From the NCBI GenBank assembly GCA_965243145.1, contig CBDEUB010000002.1, forward strand, positions 2,232,001-2,296,000: a stretch of 64,000 nucleotides of DNA. Reading direction: 5' to 3'. Numbering within the stretch: position 1 is the first letter of the stretch; every line of letters begins with the position of its first letter. Made by a program: the position numbers and the translations under genes. The notes below the pieces were generated by a model. It had not been told where the DNA came from. It saw nothing but the letters and a program-made list of their open reading frames with translations, and made no database searches. Source of the stretch: CBDBLK01 sp965243145 (GTDB lineage Bacteria; Bdellovibrionota; Bacteriovoracia; Bacteriovoracales; Bacteriovoracaceae). This document shows, one piece after another, positions 7,746-16,688 of this stretch.

Positions 7746-10700
7746 ATGAAAACAGCACTTTTGATAGTCTCTTTGTTTCTGAATTTGTTTTCTCTGCCGG
7801 AAGAGATACGGGCGCAGGAGAACAATGCCCAAGTCGATGTGGCGAGTGTCTATAAAAAGGGCCTTCCCGTCATCAGAAAAATCCGGTCGTTGTTGAAGGC
7901 GGAAGGCAAACTCAACACAAAAACATACAGGCGCTTGAGAAGCGGCCTGAGAAAAGGGAATTATCAGGCGGTTTCCACCATATTGAATCAGATCGAAAGC
8001 GTAGGGGGAAACAGTGTCGATGCGGCGGTTCGTAAGTTGCGCAAAATTCTAAGAAACAATGGAGTTGCGCTATTTCAGAACACCCCTCAAGCGGGTGGAG
8101 AGACTCTGGCCACGCTGATCCCGGTGGCGATTACTTGGACGGGTTATGCTAACGGCAATGGGGCCACGGTGGGGCAAATTCCGCCGGCGTTGAATCCCCC
8201 CACTTTAAACCCCAGTAGCGCCACCGCAAGTTATGCCGCCACTCCCTCCACCGTTTGCACAGTGGATTCTGGCACTGGAGCGCTTACCATTGTGGGAGCG
8301 GGAAGCTGTAAGATCACTCTCACCGCCACTCCCGCCGACCCCGCCGCCAACACTGCGGGGACAGTGAACTTGGCCATCACCATTGGCCCCGGAGCGCAAA
8401 CGGTCACCTCTAACAATCCCTACGGTAGCGGCACGCTGGCCTTGTCCGTCGAGGGATTCTTGGCATTGCAAACTAGGCCCATTGGAGGTTCCACCACTCT
8501 CAAGTATCAATCCACCGACGCGAGCGTGTGCACGGTCGGCGCTACCAGCGGAGATGTCACCGGGGATGCCGTAGGCACTTGTGTCGTCCAAGCACAGTGG
8601 GTGGCGAGTTCCAACTACAACGCTTCTCCCTGGACGACGATTCACACCTTTACTGTGGGCAAGGGAAATCAGGCGGCCCCCTCTCGTAACAATATTTACG
8701 GGGCCTCTCCCACTGTGGGCACAGGGCAGACTCTCGCCGTCGCCACTACCCCCTCCGGTGGTGGCGGACACGGGACGCTGGAATACCAATCCACCGATAC
8801 CTCTGCCTGTACGGTGAGTGACACCACCGGCACCGTCACCGCAAAAACCGTGGCATCGTGTAGGATTAGAGTGCGCTGGAGGGGAGATGCCAACTATCAC
8901 CCTTCACCGTGGCACAACATCCTTTCCATTACCCCGACTCAGACAACTCGGCCAGTGACAATTGCATGGGCCGGTTATGCTGGGGGCAATGTGGCCACGG
9001 TGGGGCAGACCGTACCAGCACTCTCGGCCCCCACTCTCAATCCGTCTACTTCCACCGCGAGCTATAGCGCCACTCCGGCGGCGATTTGCAGGGTAAACTC
9101 GCAAACCGGAGCGCTCACAATTGTGGGAGCAGGAAACTGTGAGGTCAGTCTTACCGCCACTCCCGCCGATGCCACCGCCCACACTCCGCAGACGGCGAGT
9201 ATCACCGTCACGGTGGCCCGCGGATCGCAAACTATCAGTTTCCACCTTCCCTATTACTACGGAAGTTATAGGGAATCCGCCCTCAATGTCGGAAAATTTT
9301 TAATATTGCGAAGAGCACCCACCGGAGGCCACACTTCCCTGGAATACAAAACCAACAATCCCGGCGTGTGCACAGTGGATGAGAGTGGACACGCCACCGG
9401 ACACGCGACGGGCAGTTGTGCAGTTCAGGCGCGCTGGGTGGAAAATGCCAACTACGACGCTTCTCCCTGGACGACCATTCACACCTTTACCGTAGGCAAG
9501 GGAAGTCAGGCGGCCCCGGCCGGCAACAATGTTTATGGCAATGGCCCCGCGCTGGCGGCGGGGAATACACTAAGTGTTGCCACCGCTCCGTCCGGTGGTG
9601 GAGGACACGGTTCTTTGGAGTACCAGTCCACCAACACCGCTAACTGCACGGTCAACGGCATCACCGGAGTCGTCAATGGAAAAGCAATTGGCCCATGTGG
9701 GGCCAGAGTGCGCTGGAGGGGAAATGCCCATTATCACCCTTCCCCCTGGCTCAACATTCTCTCCATCACTCTCACCGTGGGAACCCAACGCGCTCCCACC
9801 GCCACTGATCCTTACGGACGGGTTCCCAGCGTTGCGGTGGACGCCACCCTGGATATTGCGCGTGCCCCTTCCGGAGGGCACGGCACACTGGAATATCAAT
9901 CCGTTGACACTGGGGCCTGCACGGTGGACGCAGCGGGAACCGTCACCGCAGTGTCTAGCGCCGGCAATTGCACCATCCAGGCGCGCTGGACGGGCAACCG
10001 GAGTTTTACCCCCACACCCTGGACGGAAATCGCCACCATCGCCATCACCGAGACACAACAACCGGGCCAGGGGAGATACCAACTGGGAGAGTTTGGCATT
10101 TACGATTCAGGCGGTAATTTAGTGATCAAAACCGGGGCCTTGGATACCCCCAAAAAACTGGCCTATTTGTTTGACAACCCCATAAAACTTAGAGGGATCA
10201 CGGGAAGTGAAAAGACTTATATCCAAAATACATACAAGTGGAGGGAAGACCCCAGTGCCCCGCTGACCACTCTGGTTATGGTCGATCTCAGAAACTACCC
10301 CAGATACGGCGATGAACCCAGGCCCAAGACTCCATTCTCGCATCCCTTCGTCATCCTGGTGGACAATGTGATCATTGACCTTATTGGAACTAAAGTGAGG
10401 ACTTCACCCTCCCGCACCCGCAAGGAGGCCATCGACAAAATGTTTGCCTGGCTCATGTCCACCACACCGGGCATTGGAAGAGACAGGATATATCCCCACG
10501 GTGGTTCTGTGGGAGGTGCGTTGAGGGCGTGCCTGGATCAAAACTACACCAGACTTAGTCTTTCCCCGATCAACAGCGATTACAGTGACAACCCCGCTAA
10601 GTTGAATAAAATGCGCGGCAATGACACTCCCAGCATCGATCTCGTCGGCGACTTGAAAACCTACATCAATTCCGACAACCCCTACGCCGGTTTCTATTTT

Positions 10701-11447
10701 GTCAGGGCCGCCCAGCTTTTAAGCGGCCGCTATCGAAAGCGGCAAAACAATACACGGCCAGCATTTGTCCAACTCGACGACCCTAAACATCAGATCAAGG
10801 ATGCAAGTAATCGTTGTTACAATTCGGAGACGGGTAAAATCAAACCTCTCTATGGCCATATAGAAATTGCCTTTGACTTTCAGGCCTTTAATGCCATCAT
10901 CAAGGACGCCACCGGCGACGCGGATGTGATCGACATTATGGCCAAACTTGTAACCGAGGAAGCGGGAAAGACAGAAGAGCAGAGGCTCTCCGAAATTCAC
11001 AACACTATCTCTTTTAACTTCAACTTTAGAGACCCCCAGAGAGGATATGTCAAAGACCCCAATATTTGTTACCACTCCCAAAATGGGCCGAGGACAAATG
11101 TTCCCTACACCAAGCGCTGGCTCTTGGGAATGTTGGCGGATAGATATTTTTTCCATGTCGCCTTTGCCCGCGATTGGATTCTCACGAACTATGAAATGTT
11201 CATCGATCGCATTACCAGGGAACACCATTATGCCCTGTGGAGAAGGCGGCCACTCATAGATTATGCCAGGCATAACAAAAGCACCGAGTTTTCCGTCCTC
11301 TGGTCGAGTGGTTATTGTTTTCCCACCGACGACTTCAAGGCCGTGCAAACCGCCCGGGACAATGGGGAACAATTGTCTTTGATGGGTTCGATAGCTGTCC
11401 GCAATAATATCTACCGTTATATTGGGGAAGGTTTGGACAGAATGTGA
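7746..11447 (+). CDS. large secreted Ig-like repeat protein with hydrolase-like C-terminus
   Basis: 1,233 residues. Signal peptide MKTALLIVSLFLNLFSLPEE; a helical basic segment (~30-110) that resembles nothing I know; then seven Ig-like (Big-type) modules (~125-775) each with a conserved VCTV-type cysteine and a second cysteine near its end, likely one disulphide per module. The final ~450 residues are not repetitive. They contain YPHGGSVGGALR around S921, which resembles the nucleophile elbow (GxSxG) of alpha/beta hydrolases, but the other catalytic residues cannot be assigned. Probably a surface adhesin or exoenzyme. It is monocistronic, behind a consensus promoter. Confidence 0.75.
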   Translation: MKTALLIVSLFLNLFSLPEEIRAQENNAQVDVASVYKKGLPVIRKIRSLLKAEGKLNTKTYRRLRSGLRKGNYQAVSTILNQIESVGGNSVDAAVRKLRKILRNNGVALFQNTPQAGGETLATLIPVAITWTGYANGNGATVGQIPPALNPPTLNPSSATASYAATPSTVCTVDSGTGALTIVGAGSCKITLTATPADPAANTAGTVNLAITIGPGAQTVTSNNPYGSGTLALSVEGFLALQTRPIGGSTTLKYQSTDASVCTVGATSGDVTGDAVGTCVVQAQWVASSNYNASPWTTIHTFTVGKGNQAAPSRNNIYGASPTVGTGQTLAVATTPSGGGGHGTLEYQSTDTSACTVSDTTGTVTAKTVASCRIRVRWRGDANYHPSPWHNILSITPTQTTRPVTIAWAGYAGGNVATVGQTVPALSAPTLNPSTSTASYSATPAAICRVNSQTGALTIVGAGNCEVSLTATPADATAHTPQTASITVTVARGSQTISFHLPYYYGSYRESALNVGKFLILRRAPTGGHTSLEYKTNNPGVCTVDESGHATGHATGSCAVQARWVENANYDASPWTTIHTFTVGKGSQAAPAGNNVYGNGPALAAGNTLSVATAPSGGGGHGSLEYQSTNTANCTVNGITGVVNGKAIGPCGARVRWRGNAHYHPSPWLNILSITLTVGTQRAPTATDPYGRVPSVAVDATLDIARAPSGGHGTLEYQSVDTGACTVDAAGTVTAVSSAGNCTIQARWTGNRSFTPTPWTEIATIAITETQQPGQGRYQLGEFGIYDSGGNLVIKTGALDTPKKLAYLFDNPIKLRGITGSEKTYIQNTYKWREDPSAPLTTLVMVDLRNYPRYGDEPRPKTPFSHPFVILVDNVIIDLIGTKVRTSPSRTRKEAIDKMFAWLMSTTPGIGRDRIYPHGGSVGGALRACLDQNYTRLSLSPINSDYSDNPAKLNKMRGNDTPSIDLVGDLKTYINSDNPYAGFYFVRAAQLLSGRYRKRQNNTRPAFVQLDDPKHQIKDASNRCYNSETGKIKPLYGHIEIAFDFQAFNAIIKDATGDADVIDIMAKLVTEEAGKTEEQRLSEIHNTISFNFNFRDPQRGYVKDPNICYHSQNGPRTNVPYTKRWLLGMLADRYFFHVAFARDWILTNYEMFIDRITREHHYALWRRRPLIDYARHNKSTEFSVLWSSGYCFPTDDFKAVQTARDNGEQLSLMGSIAVRNNIYRYIGEGLDRM
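8119..10059 (+). repeat. seven tandem Ig-like module repeats (A-B-B-A-B-B-B)
   Basis: Two module types can be told apart. Type A (about 8119-8390 and 8950-9220) starts with a TW.GYA.GN..TVGQ.-like strand and contains GALTIVGAGSC/NC. Type B (about 8393-8655, 8661-8935, 9225-9490, 9500-9775, 9780-10059) starts near NPYG/NIYG and contains L.YQSTD...CTV and SPWTTIHTF-like endings. The order A-B-B then A-B-B suggests duplication of a three-module block, with one further B. Boundaries are approximate. Confidence 0.75.
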
Positions 11448-11469
11448 CACATATCGAAAAGTTTAAGGA

Positions 11470-11498
11470 TTGACTCCCTCTTTTTTTCTCCCTATCAT
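11470..11498 (+). promoter_or_regulatory. sigma-70 type promoter for etfBA
   Basis: TTGACT (11470-11475), a 17-bp spacer and TATCAT (11493-11498) each match the consensus at five of six bases. The ATG of etfB (11532) follows with AGGAG at 11518-11522. Confidence 0.7.
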
Positions 11499-11531
11499 TC
11501 CCCTATCTTTATTTGCCAGGAGTGCCATGCC

Positions 11532-12323
11532 ATGCACATTTTCGTCTGCGTGAAACAAGTTCCCGACACTGAAACCCGCGTGCGTCCCAACGCCGATGCC
11601 AGCTTTATCGACACCTCATCCATCAAGTGGATTATGAATCCCTACGACGAATTTGCCGTCGAGCAGGCCCTTTTAGTTAAGGCCAAACAGGGCGACGGTT
11701 GTAGCGTCACCGCCTTGCGGGTGGGGAGTGTGCGGGATACGGAGTGCTTGAGAACCGCCATGGCGATGGGGGCGGACGAGGCCATCTTGGTCGAGGCCGA
11801 AGACAACCTCGACAGCTACAGCACCGCCAAAGCACTCAAGGGGGCCATTCAAAAGAGTGGCAAGACCCCCGATCTCATCTTGGCGGGCAAACAGGCCATC
11901 GACGACGATTGTCTGCAAGTGCCCCAACTCTTGGCCACCATGATGGACATTCCTTCCGTGTCGGTGGTGGTGGGATTTGAAGAGGCCAACGGGAACTTTG
12001 TACTCAGGCGCGAGATTGAAGGCGGATCAGTGGAAGTCTACGAAGTCGCCCCTCCGTTGGTAGTGGCGTGTAACAAGGGACTCAATACCCCCCGCTACGC
12101 CTCCCTTCCCGGCATTATGAAGGCCAAGCGCAAACCCTTGCAACAATTCTCTTTGAGCGATGTGGGTGTGACCGATGAGGACAGGCGTTTGCTCTACAGT
12201 CAGTTTCAACTTCCTCCGGAGAGGCCCCCGGGGAAAAAATTTGAGGCCACAGACGAGGCCAGTGCCCGCAGTGTGGCCACGGAAGTGGTGCAGCTTTTGA
12301 GGAATGAGGCCAAAGTTATTTAG
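11532..12323 (+). CDS. etfB: electron transfer flavoprotein, beta subunit
   Basis: 263 residues. Small subunit of the FAD/AMP-containing heterodimer that carries electrons from acyl-CoA dehydrogenases to the quinone pool. The start MHIFVCVKQVPDTETRV is typical. The AMP-binding region follows (ALRVGS..., AMAMGADEAILVE) and DLILAGKQAIDDDCLQVPQLLA is the family signature. IMKAKRKPL near residue 200 is the other conserved EtfB segment. etfA follows after 11 nt with its own GGGGGAG site, so the two are co-transcribed. Confidence 0.95.
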   Translation: MHIFVCVKQVPDTETRVRPNADASFIDTSSIKWIMNPYDEFAVEQALLVKAKQGDGCSVTALRVGSVRDTECLRTAMAMGADEAILVEAEDNLDSYSTAKALKGAIQKSGKTPDLILAGKQAIDDDCLQVPQLLATMMDIPSVSVVVGFEEANGNFVLRREIEGGSVEVYEVAPPLVVACNKGLNTPRYASLPGIMKAKRKPLQQFSLSDVGVTDEDRRLLYSQFQLPPERPPGKKFEATDEASARSVATEVVQLLRNEAKVI

Positions 12324-12334
12324 GGGGAGATGGT

Positions 12335-13303
12335 ATGCCTAGTGCACTCGTTTTTGCCGAGGCCACTGCCGGTGGCGTGAGAAGTGTGGCCCTGGAAGTT
12401 CTGGGATGCCTCAAGGGGTTGGGGATCGATGCCGTCGAAGTGGCGTGTGTGGGAGAGTTGCCGGCGGAGGCCCAAAAAATGCTGGCGGCCCACGGTGCTG
12501 CAAAAATTCACACCCTCGCAGGGGATGCCCTCGGTTCTTATTCACCGGAGGGGTATGCCAGCGCCCTTCACCACTTTATTGGCCAAAATCAATACGATTA
12601 TGTCTTGGCCGGATCGACAGCTTTGGGCAAAGATTTATTTCCACGCCTGGCGGGCCTTTGTGATGCGGGCATGGCCTCCGAGGTGGTCGATCTCGCTTTG
12701 GAGGGGGGGGAGATTTGCGCCACCCGCCCGCTCTTTGCCGGCAAGTGCACGGCGCGGGTGAGTGTTCAAGGGCCGAAACCGCATTTTATCACCGTTCGCC
12801 CCAACGCCTTAGGCATGTCTGATTCCCCGAGTTCTGCCGCCGGTACGGTTCAAGAGGCCGCCGCCACGGTGGGAACTATTCGCGCCATCGTCAAGGAAGT
12901 AGTCAAGGGTGCCTCGGAAAAAGTCGACCTCACCGAGGCCAATATTATCGTTTCCGGTGGCCGAGCGATGAAAAACTCGGAGAATTTTAAAATTTTGGAA
13001 GAACTGGCCGAAGTACTGGGGGCAACCGTAGGGGCCTCCCGCGCGGCGGTGGACTCGGGCTATGCCCCCCACTCCATGCAGGTGGGGCAAACCGGCAAGA
13101 CGGTTTCTCCTTCGCTCTACATTGCCTGTGGTATTTCCGGGGCCATCCAACATTTGGCGGGAATGAAAACCTCCAAGGTGGTGGTGGCGATCAATACCGA
13201 TCCCGATGCCCCCATTTTTAGTCGCGCCGACTACGGCATTGTCGGCGACCTTTTTCAAATTGTGCCCCTCTTGGCCGAGGAATTTAAAAAAATTTTAGAA
13301 TGA
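12335..13303 (+). CDS. etfA: electron transfer flavoprotein, alpha subunit
   Basis: 322 residues, the normal EtfA length. The N-terminal domain mirrors EtfB. The C-terminal FAD domain is clear: IIVSGGRAMKNSENF, VGASRAAVDSGYAPHSMQVGQTGKTVSP, LYIACGISGAIQHLAGM and VVVAINTDPDAPIF. It works with EtfB as a soluble electron carrier in beta-oxidation or amino-acid degradation, which fits the acyl-CoA carboxylase nearby. Its last 9 nt overlap the end of the convergent gene at 13295. Confidence 0.95.
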   Translation: MPSALVFAEATAGGVRSVALEVLGCLKGLGIDAVEVACVGELPAEAQKMLAAHGAAKIHTLAGDALGSYSPEGYASALHHFIGQNQYDYVLAGSTALGKDLFPRLAGLCDAGMASEVVDLALEGGEICATRPLFAGKCTARVSVQGPKPHFITVRPNALGMSDSPSSAAGTVQEAAATVGTIRAIVKEVVKGASEKVDLTEANIIVSGGRAMKNSENFKILEELAEVLGATVGASRAAVDSGYAPHSMQVGQTGKTVSPSLYIACGISGAIQHLAGMKTSKVVVAINTDPDAPIFSRADYGIVGDLFQIVPLLAEEFKKILE

Positions 13304-14107
13304 GAAGCCGACTTCAGAGGCAATACTTCTCATTTGTTCCCGACTCAAGTTGGGTTCTTTAACATAGGGCAAATATTCTGGCCGAAAGTGGCCATTGATG
13401 CTGATCTCGTCTCCGGGCAGGGCAAATCCATTGACCGAAACTTCCTGGTATTCACTGCTTTGTTTGGCCGCCAGTTCGGAATACTTTTCGGAGGTGACGA
13501 AATCCAAATGGGCATTGGCCAAAGGGCCATTGGAAAAGCGGATTTTAGCACCTCCTTCACCGGAGAGGGAGACAATGCCCATAACATCGTTGTGTTTGGG
13601 GTGTTCGTATTTAAAATAACCGTAGGCATTCAGTACAGCACCTTCAATATCCAGGGGCGCAGTTTCTTGGCCAGTCCCCTTGTGTAGGACTATCCCGCTC
13701 AGGTAGGCCACTCCACTTTTGATTTCGGCCCGGCCTTCGACTTGCAAGGTTCCGATGACTAAATGGTTTCTTCTCACATCGAGAGCGCGGGCCAAGAGCA
13801 AATTCCCATCGATATGCATGCCCTCCCCGCCTTCTTTTTTCTCTTGAGCGGCCTCTTCTTTCTTTTGTGCCGGGGCCTGGGCCTTAGGAGTGGGGGCCAC
13901 CACTGGGCCAGGGGGGGCACTGTTCAGGCGACTGAAAGGATTGATTCCAGCAGTGGTTTTTTCAATTTTAAAGTTGGGCACTTTGTCGGTATTGAGCATG
14001 CGGGAGTAAAATTTTTCGTCCTGCCTATAATCCAGCAATGCAATGGCAAAACCTATTGCCCCCAAAATGGCCAAAATTTTTAGAATCGACCGAGTTTTCA
14101 TCAACAC
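13295..14107 (-). CDS. membrane-anchored protein of unknown function
   Basis: 270 residues. An N-terminal transmembrane anchor (ILKILAILGAIGFAIALL) is followed by a periplasmic spacer rich in Pro, Ala, Lys and Glu (about 60-100). A strand-rich domain then starts near MHIDGNLLLARALDVRRNHL. Its regular short strands (GTLQVEGRAEIKSGVAYLSG) suggest a beta-helix or bactofilin-like fold, but no family motif is conserved. The gene is alone on the minus strand and converges on etfA. Confidence 0.55.
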   Translation of the reverse strand: MLMKTRSILKILAILGAIGFAIALLDYRQDEKFYSRMLNTDKVPNFKIEKTTAGINPFSRLNSAPPGPVVAPTPKAQAPAQKKEEAAQEKKEGGEGMHIDGNLLLARALDVRRNHLVIGTLQVEGRAEIKSGVAYLSGIVLHKGTGQETAPLDIEGAVLNAYGYFKYEHPKHNDVMGIVSLSGEGGAKIRFSNGPLANAHLDFVTSEKYSELAAKQSSEYQEVSVNGFALPGDEISINGHFRPEYLPYVKEPNLSREQMRSIASEVGFSF

Positions 14108-14214
14108 TTTATCGGTAGCTGATTCTGATGCCTTAAATGATTAATTGAGTTGGTTAAATATTTTTTATTTTGTTTTTGGGCACAACTGCCTTATTTTAAA
14201 AGGAGGGGGGAACA

Positions 14215-14898
14215 ATGAGCGATTTAGGCGTGGAGAAAGTTCTCGATGACCCACTTGAAATCGGAGTCTATCTCGCTTCGGTTGAAAAATTTGAAACGGA
14301 ACTCAACCTTTCGCAAGAAGATGAATCCGACTTGGTTCCCTATCAAATTTGCAATGTCAATATGTTTACCCAGGATATTGCGCTCACCCCGGGACAGGAT
14401 CAAAAATCAATAGAATTTGATCCCACTTTGCCCATCAAAGTGGAAAATGTGAGAAAAAATATTTCCTTTGAAGGAGAGATCATTCGCGTACACGGCAAGA
14501 GTTTACTCATTATGAAGATTCCCAAAACTATCACTTTCATAAATACCAGAGGTGGAGAGAGATTTTCACCCAATCCTAAACTTTCTTCTGGGATTTTCAT
14601 CCAAAAAACTGAGGCCTTGCCCTACGAAGATGCCTCGGTCAAAAATGCCCATTTGATGGATTTTTCGGATAAGGGAGTGGCGCTGAGAGTTGATGAATCC
14701 CGCTGTTCCCAAATTGAGGCCGGAGATCGGATTCAAATTCGCTTAAATTCGGATTACGCTTATCTCAACAAGGTCAACGGTTTTGTAACTTACAAAAAAT
14801 ATATTCGCGAACATTTTGAGCACCCCGCTTTTTCCAAAATTGGCGTACGCCTGGAAAAGGCGTTGCCTTTGGAGAAAACTCAAGAGATTTACTCTTAG
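14215..14898 (+). CDS. PilZ-domain protein
   Basis: 227 residues; very strong ribosome site (AAAAGGAGGGGGG) before ATG 14215. No membrane segment. The C-terminal half is PilZ-like: AHLMDFSDKGVALRVDE provides the (D/N)xSxxG turn, and LNKVNGFVTYKK...FSKIGVRLEKALP the closing strands. The N-terminal half may be a YcgR-like domain. It ends one base before the convergent gene at 14899, which encodes a similar protein. Cyclic di-GMP binding is plausible but not shown, because the arginine motif is not clear. Confidence 0.7.
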   Translation: MSDLGVEKVLDDPLEIGVYLASVEKFETELNLSQEDESDLVPYQICNVNMFTQDIALTPGQDQKSIEFDPTLPIKVENVRKNISFEGEIIRVHGKSLLIMKIPKTITFINTRGGERFSPNPKLSSGIFIQKTEALPYEDASVKNAHLMDFSDKGVALRVDESRCSQIEAGDRIQIRLNSDYAYLNKVNGFVTYKKYIREHFEHPAFSKIGVRLEKALPLEKTQEIYS

Positions 14899-15621
14899 TT
14901 ATGCTTTTTCCTCAGTATCAGATGAAGGACTGTTGAACATTTGCCCGGAGAACGCATTTAAAATTTCTTTGGGCAATTCCGTTTCCAGTTTGAGGCCTAT
15001 GATATTGGCCAAAGTGTTGACTTTGGGAATGTTGATAGTGTGGTTATAGATGGTTTTGGCAATCAGGCCTTCTTCAAATTCTGTGCCGTTGAAACCAGTG
15101 ATAGAGAATAGGGAATCAATGGAGAAGAACTCCTGATAGTCTTGTTCGGCCACGATTCCGATTCCGTTTGAAGAAATATTGCGCACTCGGCATGTAAAAA
15201 TTTTGCCTTCCCGTTTGATCTCGGAGGGCCTCAAGTTGATTAAGATTTCTTGTTTGGGATCGGAACTGATGCGGGTGATGGCCCTGTGCTCCAGATAAAA
15301 GACTTTTTCGGGAAAAGTAATTTCAATTTTTTTGGGAGTGATTTGGTATTGTTTGGGAGAAGATTTAAAAACCATTTCTTTGTGATCGGCCTTGAAATAA
15401 AGGTCTTTACCCTGCTGAAAATCGGGAAAAATGCCCTCTACAGGGGAGAGAACCAAACAATCTCTTTCTAAAACGATATTTTTAATGATAATGGGGGCGA
15501 TCAGTTTGGTACCTTTGAAATTTTGCCAGACAAAGGCATTGCTTTCATCGACAAAAACGAAGCCGATATTTTCTAAATGTTCCTGACGGTTTTGACTTGC
15601 CCGCATATTGGGAGTGGCCAT
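14899..15621 (-). CDS. PilZ-domain protein
   Basis: 240 residues, soluble. The C-terminal domain has both PilZ motifs: HRAITRISSD (R...R) and RNISSNGIGIV (NxSxxG), so it probably binds cyclic di-GMP. The N-terminal ~100 residues form a second beta domain (LIAPIIIKNIVLERDCLVLS). It has the same two-domain arrangement as the converging gene at 14215, and the two may be an inverted duplication that has diverged. A 90-bp intergenic region upstream separates it from hflC. Confidence 0.75.
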   Translation of the reverse strand: MATPNMRASQNRQEHLENIGFVFVDESNAFVWQNFKGTKLIAPIIIKNIVLERDCLVLSPVEGIFPDFQQGKDLYFKADHKEMVFKSSPKQYQITPKKIEITFPEKVFYLEHRAITRISSDPKQEILINLRPSEIKREGKIFTCRVRNISSNGIGIVAEQDYQEFFSIDSLFSITGFNGTEFEEGLIAKTIYNHTINIPKVNTLANIIGLKLETELPKEILNAFSGQMFNSPSSDTEEKA

Positions 15622-15711
15622 TCATCTACTCCAACTGCTTATACGGAAGTATATGCTTTTTGAGTCATATATGAACCCAACTTCGCTTGAATGAGTAGCT
15701 ATTAGTATCTT

Positions 15712-16686
15712 CTACAATTTTTTGAGATATTTCAAAAATTCCGAGTCGCTGGAAAGAATGAATTGGGATTTTCCCTTTAAAGAGGATTTGTAGGCCTCCA
15801 TAGACCTGATAAATTCGTAAAACCTTGGCCCTCTGCTCAAGGCCCTGGCGTAAATGGCCGCCGCTTTGGCCTCTCCCTGGCCCTTGATGATTTGTGCTTC
15901 GCGGTAGCCGCGGGAGCGGATTTCTTGAAGATCGCGTCGTTGTCGGCCTTCAATGATGGCCTTTTCTCCTTGTCCAATGGAACGGATTTTTTGGGCGATC
16001 CTCTGGCGTTCCGAGATCATCCGTTCGTAAACCTTACTCTCCACACTTTTTTCGTAGCTGATCCTTCTCAACTGGACATCAATTAAGTTAATGCCAAATG
16101 CTTCCAATTCCTTGGAGGCGGATTTGACGATGTGTTCACTGAGTTTTTCCCGTCCGGTGGTAATCGCTTCAATATCTCCAAAAAGTTCTTCTTCAACCAG
16201 GTTTTCCCCGCTGTCTTTGCGTTCGGCAATTTCTTTCTTTTTGGCCTCCATTTTGTCGATGATGGCGTTTGAGTCCCTCACCGCCTCCACGAGATTGTGG
16301 TTGGAGATGACATCGCGGGTGGCAGAATCCAAAATGGCGTCCAGTCTGGCCTTGGCCCCCCGTTCATTTCTCACGGTTTGGATGAATTTGAGGGCATCGA
16401 CGATGCGCCAACGGGCCGTGGTATCGACGCTGATATATTTTTTATCTTTGGTGGGGATTTGGTTGGGGAATCCGTCCCAGGAGAGGATTCTCTTATCGAC
16501 ATACTGAACTTTTTGCAGAAACGGGGTTTTAAAGTGCAATCCGGCATTGGTGATGGGGTCGCCAATCGGCCGGCCAAATTGGGTGATGATTGCCTGGCGG
16601 CCTTCGTTTAAAGTGTAGAACCCTTGGGCCATCAAAATGAGGGTGGCCAAGAGAGCGAGGGCGGAAGCGGCAATTTTTACATTCAT
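15712..16686 (-). CDS. hflC: HflC, SPFH-domain membrane protease modulator
   Basis: 324 residues. An N-terminal membrane segment (ASALALLATLILMAQGFYTL) is followed by the SPFH/band-7 domain: EGRQAIITQFGRPIGDPITNAGLHFKTPF, DTTARWRIVDALKF, and the long helical region with YERMISERQRIAQKIRSIGQGE and SRGYREAQIIKGQGEAKAAAIYA, which is diagnostic for HflC. With HflK it forms a cage around FtsH in the inner membrane. It starts 2 nt after hflK ends. Confidence 0.95.
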   Translation of the reverse strand: MNVKIAASALALLATLILMAQGFYTLNEGRQAIITQFGRPIGDPITNAGLHFKTPFLQKVQYVDKRILSWDGFPNQIPTKDKKYISVDTTARWRIVDALKFIQTVRNERGAKARLDAILDSATRDVISNHNLVEAVRDSNAIIDKMEAKKKEIAERKDSGENLVEEELFGDIEAITTGREKLSEHIVKSASKELEAFGINLIDVQLRRISYEKSVESKVYERMISERQRIAQKIRSIGQGEKAIIEGRQRRDLQEIRSRGYREAQIIKGQGEAKAAAIYARALSRGPRFYEFIRSMEAYKSSLKGKSQFILSSDSEFLKYLKKL

Positions 16687-16688
16687 AG

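Noticed and set aside
8205..8900. 231-codon minus-strand ORF in the Ig-repeat gene
   Set aside because: Follows the repeat structure of the real gene on the other strand; similar shadows recur in each repeat.
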